64,000 nt of DNA, taken from positions 434,001-498,000 of the forward strand of contig NZ_JBPOEA010000001.1 of the NCBI RefSeq assembly GCF_052060035.1, given 5' to 3'. Below are positions 17,757 through 25,993 of this stretch, piece after piece. The notes beneath the pieces were generated by a model. The model had not been told where the DNA came from. It searched no databases and worked only from the letters and a program-made list of their open reading frames with translations. The stretch comes from Fodinibius sp052060035 (GTDB lineage: Bacteria > Bacteroidota > Rhodothermia > Balneolales > Balneolaceae). Numbering within the stretch: the first letter of the stretch is position 1; every line of letters begins with the position of its first letter. Made by a program: the position numbers and the translations under genes.

Positions 17757-18809
17757 TTAGTTTTGGGTTATACTATATGTATAGGGATCACCGCTGAGAT
17801 CTAACTCAATGGTATAATTTCCATCAGAATCGATGGCGATATTTTCACCGCCGGCCTCAAGAATACCGTCTGCGCCGTTATCCCCATATTCGATATTCCA
17901 GGCATCATTTGCACGGAACTTAACTTCACCAGAGGTAAGATCTGTGGTAATGGTCCAAACTTGATTAGCAGAGTCATAAGTCATGTTTTGGTCAGATTCC
18001 CACTCATTCGCTGTAGCTGAACCAATTAAACCCCATTGGGTTTGGGTTACGGTATATTCCAGGCGATTGATATTAACATTAATTTTATAATAACCTGGAT
18101 CAGCAATTTCAATGTTGTCACTTCCTGGCTCTAATGTTCCGTCGCCACCACTGTCACCCCAATCGGAACTCCAATTACGCTCGGGGGTAAACTTAAATTG
18201 GTTACCTCCATTAGCCATATAAACATATCCCTCGTAATTATCAGTCAAGTCAACTGTTGTAAGGGCAGGAGCGGTTCCCGGATCCCAATCGTTGCCTTCG
18301 TTACTGGCTCCTTGATAACTGCCGGGCACATATATTTCCGGACAATACTCACAAGTAGAAAATGGAGTAAAGCCAAGGGTTATCGTATCTGATGTATAAG
18401 AAGTATCAGTGAGTGTTGTCTTGACACGAAAGTCTAAAGTTGACTCTTGTAAGGGAGTGAAGCCAAGACCCAGTAAGTTTGCATTCATTTCTCCTACTGT
18501 TATTGAATATGATGTGCCTTGGGTATTAGCAAATTCAATAGGATCAGAAAAGTCATTACCTGTCTCAACCATTTCAATAGTAACATCAGGTGCAGCAGAA
18601 AATCCATAATCTGGATTATTCCATTCAAATGTGACCAGATTTTGATCTGTCTCATCTTCTGAAAGGGTAAAACTCTGACCGGATTCCGGAGCGGTAATTG
18701 CCGGAGAACCCGGATCACTGTTCATAACGGGTCCCATTTCCTCTTTGTCACAAGAGGAAAAGACCAGGAACCCTGCCAGTACAAATGTTAATAGGCTAAG
18801 TTTCTTCAT
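17757..18809 (-). CDS. susE: SusE/SusF-like outer-membrane starch-binding lipoprotein
   Basis: The 350-residue protein has a lipoprotein signal with Cys20 (VFSSC), an Ig-like SusE N-terminal domain (about 35-150) and two tandem starch-binding modules (about 156-255 and 259-350). Module 1 shows NDWDPGTAPAL and FKFTPERNWSSDWGD, then GDGTLEPGSDN; module 2 shows VKFRANDAWNIEYGD and ADGILEAGGEN. The aromatic and Asp/Gly-rich loops are those of SusE/SusF modules. It is surface exposed, binds starch and holds it near SusCD. Module 1 is strikingly similar to an insert in the neighbouring SusD. It follows susD by 45 bases. Confidence 0.9.
   Translation of the reverse strand: MKKLSLLTFVLAGFLVFSSCDKEEMGPVMNSDPGSPAITAPESGQSFTLSEDETDQNLVTFEWNNPDYGFSAAPDVTIEMVETGNDFSDPIEFANTQGTSYSITVGEMNANLLGLGFTPLQESTLDFRVKTTLTDTSYTSDTITLGFTPFSTCEYCPEIYVPGSYQGASNEGNDWDPGTAPALTTVDLTDNYEGYVYMANGGNQFKFTPERNWSSDWGDSGGDGTLEPGSDNIEIADPGYYKINVNINRLEYTVTQTQWGLIGSATANEWESDQNMTYDSANQVWTITTDLTSGEVKFRANDAWNIEYGDNGADGILEAGGENIAIDSDGNYTIELDLSGDPYTYSITQN
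18045..18344 (-). repeat. Starch-binding module coding unit in susE (copy related to the susD insert)
   Basis: This stretch encodes SusE module 1 (about residues 156-255). Its protein shares EIYVPG-YQ-AS, NDWDPGTAPAL, FKFTPE-NW, DWGD and GDGTL with the insert in SusD encoded at 19386-19688. The DNA also remains clearly alike, for example around the GGATCCCA in both copies. It is one of three related modules in this operon. Confidence 0.75.
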
Positions 18810-18854
18810 GATTATTTGTTTTTAGATTTAAAATCGTTTTGAAAATCGGACTAA

Positions 18855-20756
18855 TTAATAACCCGGATTCTGTTCCAGATTTAGATTTGAGTTGATGTCG
18901 GAAGCCGGAATAGGGAAGAGGTTAAATTTTGAATCAGTACTTCTTCCGGCCGGATCTTCACCTTTCCAAGCCCATATATAATCACTTCCGGTAAATTGAC
19001 CGAATCGACGCAAATCAGTTCTGCGGTGAGCCTCCCAGTACAGCTCTCTACCGCGTTCATCAAGGATGAATTGCAGGTTAAGATTACTGGTACTAATATT
19101 GGCTTCATCTGATCCGTAAGCTCGTTCTCTCAGATCATTAATAAGACCAACTGCCTTATTCATATCACCAGAATTTCCGCGCATTGTAGCTTCAGCATAC
19201 ATTAAATATACATCTGCTAACCGGAACATGGGAAAATCAATATCTACAAAGACTTGATCGGAACCACTTTGACCGTTTTGGTTTAGGTTCTTCCACTTGG
19301 TAAGTCCATAGCCATTGGTAAACTCAGCCAAAATAGGAATTTCTTTTTCTTGACCGTCAGTAAATAATGTATTCCTATTATTAGCCAGTTCAACATGGTA
19401 TGTACTGTCATTTAAATTGACTGTAATATTATGCCGACCGGGTTGCTGCGCATAAAGGTTGTCTCCTCCAGAATCAAGAGTTCCGTCTCCTTCATTATCG
19501 CCCCAATCTTCATTCCAATTTTGTTCCGGAGTAAACTTAAATTCGCTACCAGCATCATTAATGTAGATATATCCGGTATAAATACCATCATTATTGTTAT
19601 CTACAAGGGCAGGGGCTGTTCCTGGATCCCAGTCATTTCCGTAACCGCTTGCTGATTGGTAGCCGCCAGGTACGTAAATTTCGGGATCACTGTTTGGATT
19701 ACTTACCTGTTCACCGGCTGTTCCTATTAATTCGAATTTATCGGCGAACTGTGGAGTGGTACGGTGTCCGGCCCATGCTTCATTGGTTCCAAAGTTGCTG
19801 GGATTCATATTACCCCCAATAGCGGCGTGGTGGATGAATGTTGTCCCTCCATAGGTTTGGGTATTTACGCCGTCGAAGGGGATGGAGAAAATGAGTCCAT
19901 CAGCATTATGGTTATCAGCCATGAATAGCTGATCATAGTTGTCATCCAGCGTATAACCGCCTTGGTCAATCACTTTATTTGCATAGGTGACGGCGTCGCC
20001 GTAACGAGCTTCATCAATATAAACTTCGGCATTGAGGTACAGCTTCGTTAGGAGGGTCCAAACGGCTCCTTGGTCAGCTCGTCCGTAGTCGTTATCGCCG
20101 GGAGCAGGCATTTCGCTTTCAATTTCAGTGAGTTCCGTCTCAATGTAATTGAAGAGCTCCTGGGCACCAACTGGTTCGGGCTGATAAGCTCCAACAGGAT
20201 CATCTTCGGTTACAAATGGGACATTACCGCCAAACATATCAAGGGCATGCCAGTAGCTGAGGGCACGCAAGAAACGAGCCTCGGCAAGGTATTGCTGTAC
20301 TTGCTGGTTGTCACTACCCTGCGCGTTACGAATAAATTCATTGGCAAGACTAATTTGATAATAGATACGACTGTAAAGAGCCATTACAAAGTCGTTGGAG
20401 GCATTCCATGCATGGTAATTGAATTCCGGAAGGCCGGTATCATTCCATCCAACAACGGCTTCGTCTGTTGATATTTCTTGCGCTACCCAGAGCTGACGAA
20501 TATAGCTTGAGAAGCCTTCGTCAATACCCTGTATGTCGGCGTCGCCAGCTGGCCCTTGCTGTCCGGTAGTGGCAAATCCTGCATATAACTTTGCCAGAAC
20601 TTGGCGGTATTTGTCAGGCCCTGTATATACTGATTCTGATGTTTCAACATCGTCATCAATCGGACTGGTATTGAGATCGTCCGTACACGAAGTAGCGGTA
20701 ATAGCCATTAAGGCGATTAACACGATCGCGACTATTTTAAATTTTGTGTTTAACAT
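18855..20756 (-). CDS. susD: SusD-family starch-binding lipoprotein with an inserted SusE-type module
   Basis: The 633-residue protein has a lipoprotein signal with Cys24 (TATSC). The SusD fold is seen in ISLANEFIRNAQ, YLAEARFLRALSYWHALDMFGGNVP, VWTLLTKLYLNAEVY and the late FRLADVYLMYAEA, ERGRELYWEAHRRTDLRRFG and LFPIPASDINSN. It would form the lid over SusC and bind starch. Residues about 357-457 are not SusD-like: DPEIYVPGGYQSAS, NDWDPGTAPALVD, EFKFTPEQNWNEDWGD and GDGTLDSGGDN match a starch-binding module of the adjacent SusE. The SusD fold resumes at NNRNTLFTDGQ, the place of the usual DxR-LF segment. The protein is therefore about 100 residues longer than a plain SusD of this type. The frame is intact. 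Confidence 0.93.
   Translation of the reverse strand: MLNTKFKIVAIVLIALMAITATSCTDDLNTSPIDDDVETSESVYTGPDKYRQVLAKLYAGFATTGQQGPAGDADIQGIDEGFSSYIRQLWVAQEISTDEAVVGWNDTGLPEFNYHAWNASNDFVMALYSRIYYQISLANEFIRNAQGSDNQQVQQYLAEARFLRALSYWHALDMFGGNVPFVTEDDPVGAYQPEPVGAQELFNYIETELTEIESEMPAPGDNDYGRADQGAVWTLLTKLYLNAEVYIDEARYGDAVTYANKVIDQGGYTLDDNYDQLFMADNHNADGLIFSIPFDGVNTQTYGGTTFIHHAAIGGNMNPSNFGTNEAWAGHRTTPQFADKFELIGTAGEQVSNPNSDPEIYVPGGYQSASGYGNDWDPGTAPALVDNNNDGIYTGYIYINDAGSEFKFTPEQNWNEDWGDNEGDGTLDSGGDNLYAQQPGRHNITVNLNDSTYHVELANNRNTLFTDGQEKEIPILAEFTNGYGLTKWKNLNQNGQSGSDQVFVDIDFPMFRLADVYLMYAEATMRGNSGDMNKAVGLINDLRERAYGSDEANISTSNLNLQFILDERGRELYWEAHRRTDLRRFGQFTGSDYIWAWKGEDPAGRSTDSKFNLFPIPASDINSNLNLEQNPGY
19386..19688 (-). 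repeat. SusE-type starch-binding module inserted in susD
   Basis: About 303 bases in frame encode SusD residues 357-457, homologous to SusE module 1 (18045-18344). The copy sits in a loop of the SusD fold, between FADKFELIG and NNRNTLFTDG. The shared block order and near-identical motifs suggest copying within the operon rather than independent capture. No target duplication or mobile-element trace is visible at the borders. Confidence 0.8.
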
Positions 20757-20781
20757 AATGGTCGGTTTTAAAGAATTTCAA

Positions 20782-23751
20782 TTAAAAGTTGAGGCTTAAT
20801 CCAAGGATAAAGGTACGAGGGCGTGGATATACTTCGTTATCAATTCCACTAAATACCTCGGGATCCAGCCCACTGTAATTGGTAATTACAAAGGCATTTT
20901 GCACGGTACCGGAAACACGCAGCGATTGTACCTGATCAAATAGATTGTTAAAGGTATATCCAACCGAAACGTTATCCATTCTCAGGAAGGATGCATTTTC
21001 AACGTAATGATCAGACTGATATTGAGCGCTACTGAATCCATAGTCATTAATATCGCTCATGGCATTGTTTAAGTAACCGGTACTGTTATACATAAATTCA
21101 TAGACCATGTGATTAGACGCTACGTTGTTGTATACGTAATTTCCAATATTAGCCCGGGCAGAGAATGATGCATCCCAGTTTTGGTACTGAAGCTTGGATG
21201 ATAATCCAAAAGTAAAGTCAGGTGCAGGATCTTGATAACGGTATTTGTCGTCAGCCGTAATTTGCCCGTCTTCATTACGATCAACATAAACACCGTCTAA
21301 AGGTTTTCCATTCTCGTCATATACCTGTTCGTATACATAGAACGAACTTCGGGGATTACCTTCACTGTGGATCTGAATAGTATTGCCAACTCCACCCGAA
21401 ATTCCACCGGTTTCAACACCGATATAGTCTTCGGATTGTACGTTTGTGAGCTTGGTAATTTTATTAACGTTGTGGGTAGCATTAAATCCAACTTCAAGAT
21501 ACGTATCTTCTTTAGAGATCAAGCGTCCGGTAATATTGGCTTCAAGCCCCTGAACTTCCAATGTTCCAATGTTTGAAAGTATTCGGTTCGTGAAGTTTGT
21601 TCCGGCCGGTACGGGAATAACATTCAACAGATCATCCGTTACACGGTGATAGGCTTCCAGAGAACCGAACAGTCGGTCGTCAAAGAATCCATAGTCCAAC
21701 GCAATATTATAAGTAGTTGTTTCCTCCCACTTTAGATTAGCGTTGTATCCCTCAGGTCGCAGGGTGGTCACAAACTCATTGCCGAACTGGTAACGAGCTG
21801 TTGGTTCACTGGCCGTATAACGTGCAAGGTAAGGATAGTCACCCTGATTAATGCGCTGCTGGCCGGTTACACCGTATCCTAAGCGAAGTTTCAACTGGTT
21901 TAAGTTCTCAAAACCATCCATGAAGGATTCTTCGTGGATTTTCCAAGCCAGAGCAGCAGATGGGAAAAGTCCCCAGCGCTCGTCTTTAGAGAATCGAGAT
22001 GTACCATCTTGGCGCAAGGTGGCGGTCAACAGATACTTGTTGTTGAAAGTGTAATTCAACCGACCGAAGAACGAAACAATATAATGCTCGGTTTTAAAGT
22101 CGGTGTTTTCATTGACAACCAGGGTATCTGCTGTATTGTAATTGGTAACGTAGTTCGAGCTTTCCTCATAATGATGCTCCCATGAGTAACCGGCTGTTAC
22201 ATCAAGTTTGCTATTAACAGAGGGTAGCTCATTTTTGTAATTCAGGTAAAAGTCGAGCAGTTCGTTTTCTTTGCGCTGATCGTACTCAGTACGGATACCA
22301 TTTGGTTGACCTTGGCCAACATATTCAAAAGCGGCCTGGTCAGTGACCAAATAATTGCCATCAGCTACATCCGAATAGTCATAACCGAGATTTAACGTTG
22401 CAGTTAGGTTTTCTTCAAAAGGGAGGGTGTAATCAAACTTAGCGCTACCGATTGATCGATAAACTTTAGATTCGTCAGTCGTTTGTTCCAATAGGGCCAT
22501 TGGATTTGACGGAGCAATTGAAATAGGATTACCATTCTGACCCGTCCATGCATAATAATTTCCAAATGCATTATCAGCACTAACCGGCTTAGTCGGATCA
22601 AACGTTACAGCGGATCCAATAGCACCGCGATTGGCAAAGCGGTTATCAACCTGAGAGCCTTTGATGTTTAAGTCAACTTTAAGCTGATCATCAAAAAAGG
22701 TGGGATTAACCGCAATTGAACCGGTAAAGCGATCCATGTTAGAGGTTTTGAGTATCCCGTTGTTGCCGTTAAAGCCAAGAGAAATACGATAGGGAACACT
22801 TTGGAAGGCACCCGTTAAACTAATGTTATGTTCTTGACTAAAAGCATTCTCATATATTTGATCTTGCCAGTCAGTATTTGCTTCACCCAGCAACTGTTGA
22901 GCAGAAGGATTCAGTTGCTCTTCTACAACAGTTCGGAACTCATTAGCTGAAAGTACATCAAGTTCTTTGGTTTTGGTCTGGAAAGAGAACTTGCCAGTAT
23001 AGTCAACAGCCAAGGCCTGATCGGCGGTACCTCGCTTGGTGGTAATAAGAACAACACCATTAGAAGCACGTGAACCATAAATGGCCGTTGCCGAGGCATC
23101 CTTCAGGATAGAGATTGATTCAATGTCATTGGGATTAATCGTGTTCAGGGGGTTACGCATTCCTGAAACATCGCCACCACCCAGTGGAACTCCGTCTATG
23201 ACATAAAGCGGGTTATTATCTGCAGAAAGGGAGGACCCTCCGCGAATGCGTATAGTAGCTCCGCTACCAGGGGCACCGTCGTTTGAGGTTACCGTTACAC
23301 CGGCCGCTTTGCCTTGAAATAATTCTTCCGGAGAGGTGATAGCACCTGCGTTAAAATCATCAGAATTTACCGACGTAATTGATCCGGTATTATCATCTAC
23401 ATCCTGTGTCCCGTAACCGATGACTACAATATCTTCGAGTTGTTGGACATCGGGGGAAAGGGTTACATCAATGGTTGTTTGTCCATCGATTGGGACTTCT
23501 TTTTTAATATATCCTACAAAGGAAAAGACCAGCGTATCTTGCAACGAGGGTACATTTAATGTAAAGGTTCCGTTTGCAGTAGAAGCAGTTCCGCGTTCGG
23601 GCATATTTTTAACAGTAATATTAACGCCCGGCAGGGTTTCCCCGCTTTGAGCGTCTGTTACCGTTCCCGATACGGAAGTCTGCGCTAACCCGGGGACTGT
23701 GAGCCCCAGTATCAGACATGACGTAATGAGTAGCTTTTTGATTGGTATCAT
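20782..23751 (-). CDS. susC: SusC-family TonB-dependent outer-membrane transporter for starch oligosaccharides
   Basis: The 989-residue protein has a signal peptide (about 1-23), a CarboxypepD_reg-like domain with VSGTVTDAQSGETLPGVNI (about 26-105), the TonB-box area DIVVIGYGTQ, a plug with IRIRGGSSLSADNNPLYVIDG and ILKDASATAIYGSRASNGVV, and a 22-strand beta barrel ending PRPRTFILGLSLNF. This is the standard SusC build. It imports maltooligosaccharides across the outer membrane using TonB energy with SusD as lid. It is the first gene of the opposite-strand starch operon, 25 bases before susD, with two cre-like operators upstream. Confidence 0.95.
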   Translation of the reverse strand: MIPIKKLLITSCLILGLTVPGLAQTSVSGTVTDAQSGETLPGVNITVKNMPERGTASTANGTFTLNVPSLQDTLVFSFVGYIKKEVPIDGQTTIDVTLSPDVQQLEDIVVIGYGTQDVDDNTGSITSVNSDDFNAGAITSPEELFQGKAAGVTVTSNDGAPGSGATIRIRGGSSLSADNNPLYVIDGVPLGGGDVSGMRNPLNTINPNDIESISILKDASATAIYGSRASNGVVLITTKRGTADQALAVDYTGKFSFQTKTKELDVLSANEFRTVVEEQLNPSAQQLLGEANTDWQDQIYENAFSQEHNISLTGAFQSVPYRISLGFNGNNGILKTSNMDRFTGSIAVNPTFFDDQLKVDLNIKGSQVDNRFANRGAIGSAVTFDPTKPVSADNAFGNYYAWTGQNGNPISIAPSNPMALLEQTTDESKVYRSIGSAKFDYTLPFEENLTATLNLGYDYSDVADGNYLVTDQAAFEYVGQGQPNGIRTEYDQRKENELLDFYLNYKNELPSVNSKLDVTAGYSWEHHYEESSNYVTNYNTADTLVVNENTDFKTEHYIVSFFGRLNYTFNNKYLLTATLRQDGTSRFSKDERWGLFPSAALAWKIHEESFMDGFENLNQLKLRLGYGVTGQQRINQGDYPYLARYTASEPTARYQFGNEFVTTLRPEGYNANLKWEETTTYNIALDYGFFDDRLFGSLEAYHRVTDDLLNVIPVPAGTNFTNRILSNIGTLEVQGLEANITGRLISKEDTYLEVGFNATHNVNKITKLTNVQSEDYIGVETGGISGGVGNTIQIHSEGNPRSSFYVYEQVYDENGKPLDGVYVDRNEDGQITADDKYRYQDPAPDFTFGLSSKLQYQNWDASFSARANIGNYVYNNVASNHMVYEFMYNSTGYLNNAMSDINDYGFSSAQYQSDHYVENASFLRMDNVSVGYTFNNLFDQVQSLRVSGTVQNAFVITNYSGLDPEVFSGIDNEVYPRPRTFILGLSLNF

Positions 23752-23841
23752 AGAGGTTGGTTTAGATTATTGTGGATAAGTCTGAACATGTTCTTTAATT
23801 GAGATAAAAAATCTTTCAATATTTTTAGTTTACACCCGATA

Positions 23842-23855
23842 TGTAAGCGCTTTCA
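23842..23855. promoter_or_regulatory. cre-like LacI operator 1 upstream of susC
   Basis: TGTAAGCGCTTTCA fits the cre consensus of CcpA-like LacI proteins, with a central CG. It is part of a 20-base direct repeat, CGATATGTAAGCGCTTTCAT, at 23837-23856, repeated 47 bases on. The probable ligand is the LacI protein encoded at 3284. Confidence 0.75.
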
Positions 23856-23888
23856 TCATACATAAAAAAATTAATGGTCACCACGATA

Positions 23889-23902
23889 TGTAAGCGCTTT
23901 CA
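23889..23902. promoter_or_regulatory. cre-like LacI operator 2 upstream of susC
   Basis: This is a second exact copy of TGTAAGCGCTTTCA within the 20-base repeat at 23884-23903. The 47-base spacing could allow cooperative or looped binding. Two copies suggest tighter control of susC than of the cytoplasmic maltose operon, which has one weaker-looking site. Confidence 0.75.
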
Positions 23903-24103
23903 TATCCACTCATAGGTAACAATTTATGAGGAGATATTCAAGTAAATACGTACCGTCGGTATTATTTTTTTATGCTTTAGGTAAGCACTGTATTTTGACA
24001 ATATCGTCAATCAAGTAAAGCTGGTATCATATAAAAATGAAATGATTATGATTCATATTAGGTTATAAATTATTCCAAATTGCAAAAATTAGTGAAGAGG
24101 TAA

Positions 24104-25603
24104 ATGAAAAATCTGAAGACTACTGTTCATACATTAGGTGAGTTAAAGGAATCGGGCTGGGAATCAATTTCTGTCAAAGAAGAAATAAGGCAAAACCTTA
24201 TTGCAAAAATAAAATCCGGAGAAACCCTTTTTCCCGACATTATGGGCTATGAAAAGTCTGTCATTCCGCAGCTACAGCATGCCTTGTTGGCGAAACACGA
24301 TATTATATTGCTGGGGCTTCGAGGGCAGGCTAAGACCAAAATACTGCGCCAACTAACATCTTTTCTGGATGAATATATGCCCATAATTGAAGGTTCTGAA
24401 ATCAATGATGATCCCTTTAACCCGGTTTCTAAACAAGCACGAGAATTAGTTGATGAAAAGGGAGACGACACACCAATAAGTTGGGTGCACCGTAGCGAAC
24501 GCTATGGCGAGAAACTTGCAACCCCCGACACGGCCGTGGCCGACCTTATCGGTGATATCGATCCCATTAAAGCGGCAGCCCAAAAATTAACGTTGGCCGA
24601 TGAGAATGTCATCAATTTTGGTTTGGTACCAAGAACCAATCGCGGAATTTTTGCTATTAACGAACTGCCTGACTTGCAGCCACGTATTCAGGTAGCGCTT
24701 CTTAATATTATGCAGGAACGTGATATCCAGATTCGAGGCTTCAATGTTCGTATTCCGCTGGACGTAATGATGGTATTTTCGGCCAATCCCGAGGACTATA
24801 CCAACAGGGGAAGTATTATTACGCCGTTGAAAGACCGCATTGATTCTCAAATTTTGACGCACTATCCCAAAGAGCTGGAAACGGGAATGAAAATTACCCA
24901 GCAAGAAGCATGGATTTCCCGCGATGGGGCCGTAGATGTTATGGTTTCTCCGGTTATCAAGGAATTGCTGGAGCAGGTTGCTTTTGAGGCCCGTGAATCA
25001 GAATACATCGATCAGAAAAGTGGGGTTTCTACTCGCATGCCGATTACGGCGATGGAACAGCTTATTTCTGCAGCTGAACGCCGGGCTCTGGTAAATAATG
25101 AATCTGAGACCCAGGCTCGCATCACGGATGTATTTCATATTGTTCCTGCCCTTACCGGTAAGTTGGAGTTGGTATATGAAGGGGAACAGGAGGGGGCGAT
25201 AAATGTGGCTAAGCATATTATTGGCAAGGCGATCAAGAAAACGTTTGCCCAGTATTTTCCCGATCCTGCAGAACAGAAAAAAAGTGATGAGAATATGTAT
25301 CAGCCGGTGCTTGATTGGTTCGCCGATGGCAATACATTGAATATCAGCGATAAAATGAGTCAGAAAGAGTATGAAGACCTACTTAAAGGCGTTACCGGGC
25401 TCTCATCATTGGCATCAGAAAATTCACTGCTTGATAAAGATAACGATCTATATGTGATCATGGATTTAATTATTGAAGCATTGCACCAGTATTCAATGGT
25501 CGGGAAAGAGGATCTGGACAATGCACGCAGCTATTCTGATATGCTGGGAAGTATGCTCGGCTCTATTGATAATCTGGATGATTTCGAGGATTTTGATGAA
25601 TGA
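24104..25603 (+). CDS. MoxR/ChlI-like AAA+ ATPase (magnesium-chelatase-family)
   Basis: The 499-residue cytoplasmic ATPase has an N-terminal helical part, then a P-loop read as LLGLRGQAKTK, with Ala where the Walker A usually has Gly. The Walker B region is GIFAINELPDL, followed by LLNIMQERDIQIRGF, sensor 1 in MMVFSANPEDYTNRG and the arginine-finger area TPLKDRIDSQI, all typical of the magnesium chelatase subunit I/MoxR group. Such ATPases usually act as chaperones with a VWA-domain partner; none is encoded next to it here. There is no sign of chlorophyll genes, so a true chelatase role is unlikely. It is transcribed away from susC. Confidence 0.82.
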   Translation: MKNLKTTVHTLGELKESGWESISVKEEIRQNLIAKIKSGETLFPDIMGYEKSVIPQLQHALLAKHDIILLGLRGQAKTKILRQLTSFLDEYMPIIEGSEINDDPFNPVSKQARELVDEKGDDTPISWVHRSERYGEKLATPDTAVADLIGDIDPIKAAAQKLTLADENVINFGLVPRTNRGIFAINELPDLQPRIQVALLNIMQERDIQIRGFNVRIPLDVMMVFSANPEDYTNRGSIITPLKDRIDSQILTHYPKELETGMKITQQEAWISRDGAVDVMVSPVIKELLEQVAFEARESEYIDQKSGVSTRMPITAMEQLISAAERRALVNNESETQARITDVFHIVPALTGKLELVYEGEQEGAINVAKHIIGKAIKKTFAQYFPDPAEQKKSDENMYQPVLDWFADGNTLNISDKMSQKEYEDLLKGVTGLSSLASENSLLDKDNDLYVIMDLIIEALHQYSMVGKEDLDNARSYSDMLGSMLGSIDNLDDFEDFDE

Positions 25604-25622
25604 TAGTGATTGCAAGTAGGCT

Positions 25623-25636
25623 TGTAAGCCCTTATA
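25623..25636. promoter_or_regulatory. Near-copy of the maltose operator before rpmE
   Basis: TGTAAGCCCTTATA differs by one base from the operator at 3220-3233. It lies about 40 bases before the L31 start and overlaps the small hairpin GGCTTGTAAGCC. A regulatory meaning is uncertain; it may be chance. Confidence 0.2.
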
Positions 25637-25677
25637 TTTACCGACCGAATTAAGCAATAAAGAAATTTAATGATCCC

Positions 25678-25896
25678 ATGAAAGACGGAATTCACCCAGA
25701 GTACAAAGAGATTACGGTTGTAATGAGCGATGGTACCGAATTTAAAACTCGCAGTACGATGGATACCAATGACGGTGTGTATCAAAGCGAGGTTGATTCC
25801 AAAAACCATCCTTTCTATACCGGTAATATGAACTATCAGAAGAAAGCAGGTCGTATCGATCGCTTTAAGAAGCGTTACGGCAAGCAAGACGACTAA
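25678..25896 (+). CDS. rpmE: 50S ribosomal protein L31, zinc-free (C-) form
   Basis: The 72-residue basic protein matches L31 along its length: IHPEYKEITV, FKTRSTM, HPFYTGNMNYQKKAGRIDRFKKRYG. The four zinc cysteines of the C+ form are replaced (VMSDGT and VDSKNH where VTCSCG and VCSKCH stand), so it does not bind zinc in the usual way. It is part of the large ribosomal subunit. In organisms with both forms, the C- version supports growth under low zinc; whether a C+ copy exists elsewhere cannot be seen. A strong terminator follows. Confidence 0.92.
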   Translation: MKDGIHPEYKEITVVMSDGTEFKTRSTMDTNDGVYQSEVDSKNHPFYTGNMNYQKKAGRIDRFKKRYGKQDD

Positions 25897-25922
25897 TATT
25901 TTCTGGAAGCCTAATGAAATTC

Positions 25923-25957
25923 GGGATGCATTTCATAAAGAGATGCATCCCTTTTTT
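25923..25957 (+). terminator. Rho-independent terminator after rpmE
   Basis: GGGATGCAT and ATGCATCCC pair, with an extra G-T wobble and two inner pairs around ATAAA, followed by six T. This is a canonical terminator. Confidence 0.9.
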
Positions 25958-25993
25958 ATTTGATGATTTTTTTTAACCTAATGAGTATTGGTC

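Larger units (their letters stand above)
23752..24103. other. Divergent intergenic region between susC and the AAA+ ATPase gene
   Basis: The 352-base AT-rich region holds the 5' control region of the starch operon and the leader of the rightward ATPase gene. Two copies of a LacI/cre-like operator lie 84-150 bases from the susC start. A further imperfect palindrome TTGACAATATCGTCAA lies at 23995-24010 (14 of 16 symmetric). No open frame of coding quality and no RNA gene was recognised. Confidence 0.6.

Noticed and set aside
24104..25603. True magnesium chelatase for chlorophyll synthesis
   Set aside because: No chlorophyll or cobalamin genes are nearby, and the sequence is closer to the general MoxR/ChlI-like ATPases.
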